A stretch of DNA of 33,072 bases from Olavius algarvensis associated proteobacterium Delta 3. GTDB lineage: Bacteria; Desulfobacterota; Desulfobacteria; Desulfobacterales; CAFBRK01. Position 1 is the first letter of the stretch; every line of letters starts with the position of its first letter. Positions 15,449-21,923 of the stretch are shown here, one piece after another. The stretch is taken from assembly GCA_903231505.1 (NCBI GenBank), contig CAFBRK010000168.1:1-33072 (forward strand), read 5' to 3'. The translations under genes were made by a program, and so were the position numbers. The notes under the pieces are model-generated. The model was not told the origin of the DNA. It made no database searches and worked only from the letters and a program-made list of their open reading frames with translations.

Positions 15449-16402
15449 TCAGCGACGGAGTTTCTGAACCAGATAGGCATCCATGATCAGATGGATAATA
15501 TGGTGCAACACGCACACCACCAGAGCCAGGCCATATTGGGGAAACAGGGCCACCTGAAGAATAATCGACAGAGGCAGCGTTTTCTGGCCACCCATAAAGA
15601 TTACGCTTTCGCGGCGGCCTGGCCCGATACCCAGGCTCCGGGTCAGTCCCAGGCCTACCAGCACCAGACCAAGATGAAATGTAAACGTCACCGCTGCGAC
15701 AGGCAGTATGGTGCCGGCCCCCTCAAGAATAGCTCCCCGGCTATGGCACATGGCCATCCACACAATGGACAGAATCAGGCATTGGTTTGCGAGATTAGCC
15801 CGTTTCAACATGTTCACGGTAACCACAGGCAAACGGTTTCGCACCAGCAACCCCGCCGTCAGGGGAACGAGCACACGGGTGGCGATCTTTATCATGATCC
15901 CAAGACTGTCGATTTCTATCTCCTGACTGGAGCCTGCCAATGGCAGTAGAAGTTCCAGGGCCAGAGGGATCGTGAATACCGCCAGTGAGTTAGCACAAAT
16001 GGTAATCAGCAAAGCATGGGCCATGTTACCACCGGCCGCACCGGTCATGACCACCCCGCTGCTCAACGTGGTGGGCATGGATGCCACGAGAAACAGTCCA
16101 ATGAGGATGCCTGTCACGAGCGGCAGAAAACTGTATACTGCGGCAAGCAACGGAGAAGCAATAAAGATGATCAACAGCGATGTCAGAGTTCCTTTGACAT
16201 CACCAAGTCCTGATCGGATCTGCTTTGAATCGAGGACCAGACCGGACAGGAAAAAGATCGAGACGATCACCACATCCGGCCCGCCATTGGCCTTGAGCCA
16301 GCGTCCCACGGAAACTGTTTTGCCGGTGACATCGGCCAACGCCGCCCCGGCAACAATGACCAGCCCCACCATAAACCAGTATTTTCGAAAAAATTCGCGC
16401 AT
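15449..16402 (-). CDS. SBF-like (bile acid:sodium symporter family) transporter
   Basis: A 317-residue integral membrane protein with nine or ten segments. It fits the SBF-like/YfeH branch of the BASS superfamily: an N-terminal FRKYWFMVGLVIVAGAALAD, the block SMPTTLSSGVVMTGAAGGNMAHALL in the middle (a characteristic TLSSGV motif) and GGQKTLPLSIILQ near the end. BASS members carry organic anions with sodium. Its gene order with MaoC hints at an organic-acid substrate. The exact substrate is unknown. Confidence 0.88.
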   Translation of the reverse strand: MREFFRKYWFMVGLVIVAGAALADVTGKTVSVGRWLKANGGPDVVIVSIFFLSGLVLDSKQIRSGLGDVKGTLTSLLIIFIASPLLAAVYSFLPLVTGILIGLFLVASMPTTLSSGVVMTGAAGGNMAHALLITICANSLAVFTIPLALELLLPLAGSSQEIEIDSLGIMIKIATRVLVPLTAGLLVRNRLPVVTVNMLKRANLANQCLILSIVWMAMCHSRGAILEGAGTILPVAAVTFTFHLGLVLVGLGLTRSLGIGPGRRESVIFMGGQKTLPLSIILQVALFPQYGLALVVCVLHHIIHLIMDAYLVQKLRR

Positions 16403-16542
16403 CGCAAATTAAAAAGGATCCTAGAATCCTTGGCCCCTTGAATCCTGAACTTAGCATGTCACTTGGATCCTTGAATCCTTGGATCCTCTAATCAGCCTTT
16501 CACTCGAATCCTCGAATCCTTGACCCCTCGGACCCTATCTCA
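16403..16542. repeat. Cluster of GAATCCTT/GGATCCTT short repeats
   Basis: At least eight copies of an 8-9 base unit of the form TTGRATCCT or CGAATCCT fall within 140 bp between two transporter genes. The densest part is TTGGATCCTTGAATCCTTGG (about 16464-16483). The units are irregularly spaced, so this is neither a CRISPR nor a clean tandem array. No gene is present. Confidence 0.6.
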
Positions 16543-17475
16543 TTACACATTCCTCCCGGGATGAACAATCACGACCTCCTTTTTTGTCCGGACATTGACG
16601 ATCACGATCCCTGAGACAATTAAAACCAATGCCGCCAAAAGGTTTGACGTTATCGGTTCACCCAGTATGAGATTCCCCAGCAGCACCCCGGCCACGGGCA
16701 TGACAAAAATGAATGAGTGCATGGCAACGGCCCCATATTTTTTCAACATGGTGTTCCAGGCCACAAATCCAAACGACGCCGTAACAAATGCCTGATACAT
16801 TACGGCCAGGATCACGTCCCTGTCTAATCGGGCAGGTATCGCTTCCCCGGCCAGCCATGCCCCGGCAAACAATAAGGGCGATGCAATCAGCATCGGATAC
16901 AAGACTACCTGATAGGGCTGGAGGCTTACCAGGACTTTTTTTGTATAGACGCCGTTACAGGCCCACAAGAAGGCCGCACACAGCACAATCATGTCACCGG
17001 TCTTCAAGTCAGATGAGACGCCCTGTCGCTGGAGAAGCACAAAGGCCACACCGGTGAACGCCAGCAGCATCCCTATCAGCTTTTTGCCGGTGATCCTATC
17101 CCCCGGAATAAAAATGTGGGCCAAAATCAGAACAAAAAACGGCTGCATATTGGCCAGAAGCGTGCCTCTGGAGGCATACGTTTTGCTGAGGCCAAAGTAG
17201 AACAGGGCCAGTTGTACAGAAAAGATAACCGAAAGGATCGCCAATTGATGTATTTGGCCCTTTCGAATTGCGATGGGCTGATGGGTTGCCAGAGCCCAGG
17301 CCAGAATGGTAACTGCGGCAAGGCTGAATCGGATCGCGGCGGTTGAAAATACACCGAGTCCGGTCAGACTGATTTTAATGGCGATGGTATTGGCTCCAAA
17401 AAGAAAACTCAGGAACGCGCTAAAAAAAAAGCCCATTACGGGCAGATCTCTGATGACTGGACTTTGGGCCGTCAC
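16543..17475 (-). CDS. EamA/DMT-family permease
   Basis: A 310-residue membrane protein with about ten hydrophobic segments in two EamA repeats. Characteristic pieces are FLFGANTIAIK, AIRFSLAAVTILAW and ASRGTLLANMQPFFVLILAHIF in the first half, and AFLWACNGVYTKK, FVAWNTMLKKYGA and FIFVMPVAGVLLGNLILGEPIT in the second. Such proteins usually export metabolites; the substrate is unknown. The start overlaps the stop of the upstream B12-like gene by four bases, which indicates coupling. Confidence 0.9.
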   Translation of the reverse strand: MTAQSPVIRDLPVMGFFFSAFLSFLFGANTIAIKISLTGLGVFSTAAIRFSLAAVTILAWALATHQPIAIRKGQIHQLAILSVIFSVQLALFYFGLSKTYASRGTLLANMQPFFVLILAHIFIPGDRITGKKLIGMLLAFTGVAFVLLQRQGVSSDLKTGDMIVLCAAFLWACNGVYTKKVLVSLQPYQVVLYPMLIASPLLFAGAWLAGEAIPARLDRDVILAVMYQAFVTASFGFVAWNTMLKKYGAVAMHSFIFVMPVAGVLLGNLILGEPITSNLLAALVLIVSGIVIVNVRTKKEVVIVHPGRNV

Positions 17476-17999
17476 TGGTATCCCATGGGTCGGAATTCGT
17501 TCAGCAGGAAATCTAAGAAATCACCGGCATGGGCCGCTACAAAATGAAGACCGGCCCGGTCAGCAAAATCCGGATCAGCGGAAAATATCGGTCCGCCGGC
17601 GACAACTATCGTTTCTGCCGGCAGATGGCTTGCAATGTACGCGATTGTCTCCTCGGAATCAAACTGAAGTATGGTCATCCCCAGAATCGCCGGACAAAGC
17701 GATCGGCATACCTCGATAATCACGTTTGGCTTCTGCATGAGACCAATGGGGTGCACGGACAAACCGACCGCTTCAGCAAACTTTTGAATAATGACCAGGC
17801 CCTGCCCGAACCCGTCGTCGATGGTGGCCGTCGCCATCAGTGGCCGATCTGGCCAAAGACCGGAAATGCCTGCGTCCTCTCTCCACCGAAGCAGATCGTC
17901 GGTCGCAACGATCAGTCCTTCCCTGGAAGGAAGTCCCTGGGTCTTCCAAGTTTTTATGAGCGTTAAAACTTCCGCTTTGAATTCCGGGTGGATTCGCAT
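17472..17999 (-). CDS. B12-binding-domain-like protein
   Basis: A 175-residue soluble protein. The second half has the pattern of a cobalamin-binding Rossmann-like domain: ATIDDGFGQGLVIIQKFAEAVGLSVHPIG, ILGMTILQFDSEETIAYIASHLP, VVAGGPIF and then a C-terminal helix. The histidine of the DxHxxG motif that coordinates cobalt is absent (DDGFGQG occupies that place), so base-off cobalamin binding is unlikely. The first 60 residues could be a degenerate helical cap. I chose the ATG; a TTG three codons upstream is possible. It overlaps the EamA gene. Function unknown. Confidence 0.6.
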   Translation of the reverse strand: MRIHPEFKAEVLTLIKTWKTQGLPSREGLIVATDDLLRWREDAGISGLWPDRPLMATATIDDGFGQGLVIIQKFAEAVGLSVHPIGLMQKPNVIIEVCRSLCPAILGMTILQFDSEETIAYIASHLPAETIVVAGGPIFSADPDFADRAGLHFVAAHAGDFLDFLLNEFRPMGYQ

Positions 18000-18065
18000 C
18001 GTGGCCAACCTAACAAACCACGTGCCGCAATTACAAATGGTATGTTCGGATGAACCATACCAGGG

Positions 18066-18290
18066 TTATACGATTGCACCACAACACCAGTTCACCAGAC
18101 GACGAAAGGGTCGATGAACCGGCTTACCCAGCCATGAAGTAGATTCATTGCAGATTTCCGGTTTCCTGGATTCCTCTTGATCGATGCTCATAAATTCATC
18201 CCGCAGGGATCGGTGACAGAGAAACAAGGACAATCTACGTTCGAAATCGCTGTTCCGGTATTCATCGACGATATCAGTGACGTCTTTCAT
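18066..18290 (-). CDS. Small uncharacterised protein, 74 residues
   Basis: The ATG is fixed by a strong AAGGAGG ribosome site six bases upstream. The sequence begins MKDVTDIVDEYRNSDFERRL, is rich in charged residues, contains LSLFLCHRSLRDEF and ends in a basic patch and WCCGAIV. There is no signal peptide or clear membrane span, and three Cys residues are spread along it. I do not recognise the family. Its promoter contains two palindromes of TetR-operator type, so it is probably induced or repressed by a ligand-responsive regulator encoded elsewhere. Confidence 0.6.
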   Translation of the reverse strand: MKDVTDIVDEYRNSDFERRLSLFLCHRSLRDEFMSIDQEESRKPEICNESTSWLGKPVHRPFRRLVNWCCGAIV

Positions 18291-18348
18291 AATGCCTCCT
18301 TGGTTGTTTGCGTCCATGTCTTGATTGAGTATAAATGAACACATAAAA

Positions 18349-18360
18349 ACGAACGTTCGT
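18349..18360. promoter_or_regulatory. Perfect palindrome ACGAACGTTCGT, TetR-type operator
   Basis: A 12-base perfect palindrome lies about 15 bp downstream of the -10 element of the minus-strand promoter. The half-site CGAACG recurs in the promoter spacer, centred about 34 bp away, close to three helical turns. Such CGAACG/CGTTCG palindromes are typical of TetR-family repressors. Confidence 0.6.
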
Positions 18361-18374
18361 ACTTATTAAACACT

Positions 18375-18403
18375 AAAATAGACCGACCGTTCGTATATGT
18401 CAA
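18375..18403 (-). promoter_or_regulatory. Sigma70 promoter with an operator in the spacer
   Basis: Read leftward, a perfect TTGACA (18403-18398) is followed by a 17-bp spacer and TATTTT (18380-18375). The spacer contains ACGAACGGTCGGTC, an imperfect dyad of the same type as the downstream palindrome. A repressor bound there would block RNA polymerase directly. It would drive the 74-residue gene with a leader of about 80 nt. Confidence 0.65.
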
Positions 18404-18656
18404 GTAGTTTTTCAGATTTTTTAAAGATTGAGCTGAGGCGGCGAGTTTGATGCAGCATCCGGAATGCTAAGCACCATATGCCGGTTTTGCTTGACGCCAA
18501 TAGCCATTCTGACTATTGCTGACAAATTGATAGTTGTATCCAGTATAGTTAAGGGCCGAACCATTTTGAGAGGCCGGTGTGTTTTTCTGCCCCTGTGCCT
18601 TAATACAATGGAGCAGACAAACTGCCCGAATCTTGTACTTTTTAAGAGGAGATCAA

Positions 18657-19112
18657 ATGAAATTCGCACTCAAATCAGCACTGGTTGTCCTGGCAGTTGC
18701 GATTGTCGCCGGTATCGCCCATGCCCAGTTTTCCAAACCCGAGGATGCCATCCGTTACCGCCAATCGGTTATGGTATTGATCGTCCACCATTTCAAACAG
18801 ATGGGTGCCGTGGTCCAGGGAAAGGCCAATTATGACAAGGCTTCGTTCGAAGATCATACCAAGCTGGTGCACACTCTTTCCACCATGCCGTGGGAGGCGT
18901 TCATGACCCCTGACAGCGACACGGGTAAAACCGATTTGGAGCCATCAGCCCTAAAAAACAAAGATGAATTCATGAGAGCTGCCAAGGACTTCGAAAATGC
19001 CACAAAAAACCTCGACCTGGCAGCCGCAAGCGGTAACCTGGGCAGCATTAAGACCGAGTTCGGCACCACAGCCCAGAGCTGTAAGGCGTGTCACAGTCGG
19101 TTCCGGAAGTAG
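18657..19112 (+). CDS. Cytochrome c' (class II cytochrome c)
   Basis: A 151-residue periplasmic haem protein. A Sec signal peptide of about 23 residues ends in IAHAQF. The mature chain is a helical bundle and carries the single haem-attachment motif CKACH next to the C-terminus (CKACHSRFRK), as in class II cytochromes. Members bind NO or CO or transfer electrons. The ATG has an AAGAGGAG site. The gene converges on the cytochrome b561 gene, a common partnership that suggests a membrane-to-periplasm electron route, although opposite orientation means separate transcription. Confidence 0.9.
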   Translation: MKFALKSALVVLAVAIVAGIAHAQFSKPEDAIRYRQSVMVLIVHHFKQMGAVVQGKANYDKASFEDHTKLVHTLSTMPWEAFMTPDSDTGKTDLEPSALKNKDEFMRAAKDFENATKNLDLAAASGNLGSIKTEFGTTAQSCKACHSRFRK

Positions 19113-19217
19113 GCAGATCAGGTACACGGAGCTTTGTTTCTAATGATTGGCCCTGTCATTCCCATGTTCGGGGTGGGTGGATTCGTGCGGTCCTGCAAAC
19201 AGAGCACCCCACCCGGC

Positions 19218-19937
19218 TCAACCGGCCCAGCCCACTAAAAAAAAGACCGCACCGCCGGCCAGCACGGCAAATACGGCGGCCAGCCACAGACTGCCGGTTG
19301 TCGCTTCAGCCGGTCCATTCCACTGTTTAATACCGGTAATCATCGGTTTGATCAGGTTTTCGTGCTTGACGAAAAGGTGATAGAACACTGCAAAAAGATG
19401 AATTGCCACCAGACCAATCAATATATAGCGATTTAACAGGTGGATGTCGGTGAGCCAATCGCTGAAATCCTTGCTCACCAGCGGATAAAGGGGCCCTTCG
19501 GTGAAAATGTCGTCATTCGCAAACAGTCCGGTCCCCGCCTGCACCATAAGGGCCGATAGTATTGCAAGGATAGACCACCCGCCTAATGGATTGTGTCCCA
19601 GATGCGGTTTCGAATCACTTTTCAAAAATTTTACGGCATAGCGAATCACGGTACCCGGCCCACGTACGAAAGCGCCAAACCGGGACTGGTACCCGCCGGC
19701 AAACCCCCATGCAAATCGGAACAGTAACAGCACAAGGATGCCGTAGCCGCTCCGCATGTGGTAGGTCATCATATTACCGCCGATATTGCCACTGACAAAG
19801 GAGACAGTGACAAGTACGACAAGGCTCCAGTGAAACAATCGAGTCGGCAGGTCCCACACCTTTACGGGTCTGGGCCGATCTTGATCCGCCTGTTCTGATG
19901 GTGACGTTTCCATGGCGATAGGTGGCTCTGTTATCAT
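19218..19937 (-). CDS. Cytochrome b561-family membrane haem protein
   Basis: A 239-residue di-haem b-type cytochrome of the bacterial b561/hydrogenase-b-subunit superfamily. It starts with a polar tail, then VWDLPTRLFHWSLVVLV (a typical first haem ligand region). Further His residues lie in MTYHMRSGYG and in HLLNRYILIGLVAIHLFAVFYHLFVKHEN. There are about five membrane segments, the last near the C-terminus (LAAVFAVLAGGAVFFLVGW). It would pass quinol or other electrons toward a periplasmic acceptor such as the neighbouring cytochrome c'. The start overlaps a small upstream frame by four bases. Confidence 0.9.
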   Translation of the reverse strand: MITEPPIAMETSPSEQADQDRPRPVKVWDLPTRLFHWSLVVLVTVSFVSGNIGGNMMTYHMRSGYGILVLLLFRFAWGFAGGYQSRFGAFVRGPGTVIRYAVKFLKSDSKPHLGHNPLGGWSILAILSALMVQAGTGLFANDDIFTEGPLYPLVSKDFSDWLTDIHLLNRYILIGLVAIHLFAVFYHLFVKHENLIKPMITGIKQWNGPAEATTGSLWLAAVFAVLAGGAVFFLVGWAG

Positions 19938-20086
19938 GATTTCTGGCGTACTGGCCGCATCTTGAGCGGGACAGAGCCCTGATGCTCCAGAAAATTATAC
20001 AATTCTGAAGACTTCGGATCCGATATCGACGGTATTCGGGCCATTATCCCGACATCATCCCGTTTTGTCCACCCTATTACAGTCAT
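19934..20086 (-). CDS. Possible small protein coupled to the cytochrome b561 gene
   Basis: A short frame ends on the cytochrome b561 start codon (ATGA overlap). From the ATG preceded by AGAGGA it encodes 50 residues, beginning MTVIGWTKRDDVGIMARI and ending KMRPVRQKS. The frame is open 22 codons further upstream, but without a ribosome site. No domain is recognised. The exact stop/start coupling is the only support, so it could be chance. Confidence 0.35.
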   Translation of the reverse strand: MTVIGWTKRDDVGIMARIPSISDPKSSELYNFLEHQGSVPLKMRPVRQKS

Positions 20087-20159
20087 GCGGCAATCCTCTG
20101 CCGGAATTTTATGATCCACAAGTGATATTCTGTCAAGCAGGTAAATTCCCATTGTTATT

Positions 20160-20456
20160 CAATAACTTAAAAAAGTTGTGACAAGGACTTGTCTGCCACA
20201 CGGGGCTTCCTTCAGATGCGGTTTCAATCGCAAAGGATTTTTTACTTACCGGTAGGCGTTTCAAGGCGTTTTCCAATCGTTACAAATACGGTGACATATC
20301 CATGACGTTTCCGATATTGATTGTCTTTGCGTTTGTGCGGGTGAAGGGCCCCGCACCCATGCCAGTTGCACCGCGACACAAGCAGTGGGGCTCTAGTCGG
20401 GTTTTTGAGATGGGTTCTACATAGTGTTCCCGAACCTTCGCCGTCCTTCATGGATA
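20160..20456. other. Intergenic region with a partial dispersed repeat
   Basis: No gene is seen. The right half (20335-20420) is a partial copy of the element found between bamF and bamG; the left half is featureless. Confidence 0.45.
20335..20420. repeat. Partial copy of the GTGCGGGTRAAGGGCCCC element
   Basis: The first 29 bases (20335-20363) match 29832-29860 at 26 positions. About 40 bases later an end of the form CGGGTTTTTGAGATGGGTTCT resembles the right end of the bamF-bamG element (GCGTTTTTGGGATAGCTTCT). The left inverted end is not recognisable here. Confidence 0.6.
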
Positions 20457-20909
20457 TCAGAAGGTTCGTTCCAGGTTAATCGATTGGGAAGGGCTGAATT
20501 GGTTCGCGCTGAAGAAATGTATCAGTTTGGAGTCATTCCAGTCGACCAGGGTGCTTATTTTATTAACACCCAGTGATTTTAGATGATCCAAAAATTCATT
20601 AATCATCTTCTTCCCGATACCCATGCGCTGGTAATCGGGATCGATACCGATGGTATCCAGGGTTGCTTCCTCGCGGTGAATACCATATTCACCCATATAG
20701 AGGACACCCATCACAAATCCCACCACCTTACCATCCTTGTCTTCGGCCACAAGCGACGTCGGTACAAAATCTTTGGATTTAAAAAGCTTTTCGAACTTGT
20801 TTTCATAGTACTCCGCGCGGGAATTCTTGAGTACCTTCTCATCAATACCAACCACAGCGTCAAAATCCTCAGCCTTCATAAGTCTGATGTTGATGGTGCT
20901 CTCGTCCAT
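20457..20909 (-). CDS. GNAT-family N-acetyltransferase
   Basis: A 150-residue acetyltransferase. The acetyl-CoA-binding motif A is IGIDPDYQRMGIGKKMINEFLDH, preceded by the strand VVGFVMGVLYMGEYG and followed by VNKISTLVDWNDSKLIHFFSANQF. It transfers an acetyl group to an amine; the target, a small molecule or a protein lysine, cannot be told. I chose the ATG five bases after AAAGGAG, although the frame is open 45 codons further up. It is divergent from the bam operon across about 1 kb and might share its control region, but no functional link is shown. Confidence 0.88.
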   Translation of the reverse strand: MDESTINIRLMKAEDFDAVVGIDEKVLKNSRAEYYENKFEKLFKSKDFVPTSLVAEDKDGKVVGFVMGVLYMGEYGIHREEATLDTIGIDPDYQRMGIGKKMINEFLDHLKSLGVNKISTLVDWNDSKLIHFFSANQFSPSQSINLERTF

Positions 20910-21377
20910 GGGGACTCCTTTCTCGCCAGAGACGTGTCCTACAAGCCTCTCAACAAATGGATAGGTACTATTCAGAGTAATGGGCCCATCGAATTGAGAA
21001 AATATTGGTTGGTTCGTCTCCTCTTTTACGCCGACACCTGGCACAACACAAGGAAAAACCGGAAAGCCCCGATAGTGTTGATGATAGGGTGAATGATCTT
21101 CGGAGATTTTGATTCCAGCCCCCGAAAAGCCCCCTATCGATCATCCTATTCCACAACTGTAGTCCGGACATTGCACCACACGGAGGCTTTCATGACCAAG
21201 GCAGTTCCTGGCGGGGTTACACAGGTACTTACGTACCCCTTGCCGTCCTTCCGCTACGCGGAGACGACAAGGCGCCTCGCTTCGCGATTCGCTGCTTACT
21301 ACGAGGCGAAGCTGTAGTCCATCTACCGCGAGTCTCGAATAACGCGGGGCATGGAAGTCTCCGTGTGGCCTGAAGGG

Positions 21378-21390
21378 TGAAATCTTTTCA
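21378..21390. promoter_or_regulatory. Dyad TGAAA-N3-TTTCA, copy 1
   Basis: This dyad reads TGAAATCTTTTCA. The same dyad in inverse orientation is at 21489-21501, and the two share a perfect 14-bp inverted match. It may be an operator or activator site for the bam or GNAT gene. Confidence 0.45.
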
Positions 21391-21488
21391 GGTCGTTTCT
21401 TAATTATTGTGTGTTGCATATTGCATTCTATGGGATCGTCTCAGAATCCACTTGATCGCTCCGGCATTGTTTCTTTTTAGCCTCTGGC

Positions 21489-21501
21489 TGAAAAGATTTC
21501 A
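21489..21501. promoter_or_regulatory. Dyad TGAAA-N3-TTTCA, copy 2
   Basis: TGAAAAGATTTCA lies 35 bp upstream of the candidate -35 box of the bam promoter, a normal place for an activator. A degenerate third copy followed by the same ATGCAA occurs at 21725-21742. Confidence 0.45.
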
Positions 21502-21535
21502 TGCAATGTTCGGAATAGTTCAATGAGTTTTAACC

Positions 21536-21564
21536 TTGACAGATTTCAAGGAAAACCATACAAC
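21536..21564 (+). promoter_or_regulatory. Candidate sigma70 promoter of the bam operon
   Basis: A perfect TTGACA (21536-21541) is followed by a 17-bp spacer and TACAAC (21559-21564). Transcription would start near 21571, inside the phased TTGTAGCT boxes, and leave a leader of about 350 nt. I saw no sigma54-type GG-N10-GC element that fits better. Confidence 0.5.
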
Positions 21565-21568
21565 TATT

Positions 21569-21598
21569 TTGTAGCTAATTTATAGTTAAATTGTAGCT
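21569..21598. promoter_or_regulatory. Three TTGTAGCT-like boxes phased by 11 bp
   Basis: TTGTAGCT at 21569, TTATAGTT at 21580 and TTGTAGCT at 21591 start exactly 11 bases apart, one helical turn. A further perfect TTGTAGCT lies at 21663. Placed over the expected start of transcription, they look like a cooperative repressor site for the bam operon. Confidence 0.55.
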
Positions 21599-21923
21599 TT
21601 GCACGGGAGATGCGAGCGATGTTTTGAGCTCGATCTTCCGTTTTTGAACGTAGTGAATTGTATTGTAGCTGGTCGGACCTAAGTAACTTTCAAAACCAGA
21701 ATGTGGTTTATCTTTAGACACGCTTGAAAAGATTCTATGCAACTTTCGGGTTGAGATGCTCCGCCTTGACCTCGGATTGGTGCGGATCATCCCAAAACTC
21801 CTTACAAACCCAATCATTTATCAGAAAACATTGCGCCATCGGAATCTGGTCGGTGTCATTCTTTAATTCCCGTATCGATTCGCCCGCTTGAGGAGAAAAT
21901 GATAGCCGGCAAAGGAGAAAAAG

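Larger units (their letters stand above)
18291..18656. other. Divergent intergenic region between the small protein and cytochrome c'
   Basis: No gene is seen. The left part holds the minus-strand promoter and operators. The right part precedes cytochrome c' with a good AAGAGGAG ribosome site (about 18644-18651). I could not identify a convincing plus-strand promoter. Confidence 0.5.
20910..21923. other. One-kilobase control region upstream of the bam operon
   Basis: No convincing gene is present; open frames here are short and lack ribosome sites and domain similarity. 21190-21370 is a GC-rich stretch with partial palindromes (for example GGCGCCTCGCTTCGCG and CTACGAGGCGAAGC) that looks like an intergenic repeat remnant. 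21378-21740 carries the dyads, promoter and phased boxes annotated separately. The last 20 bases hold the AAAGGAG site of bamB. Confidence 0.55.

Noticed and set aside
16403..16542. CRISPR array
   Set aside because: The repeated unit is only 8-9 bases and irregularly spaced, with no spacers of constant length and no cas genes.
21575..21817. 80-codon leftward frame upstream of bamB
   Set aside because: It has no ribosome site or domain and lies over the promoter boxes.
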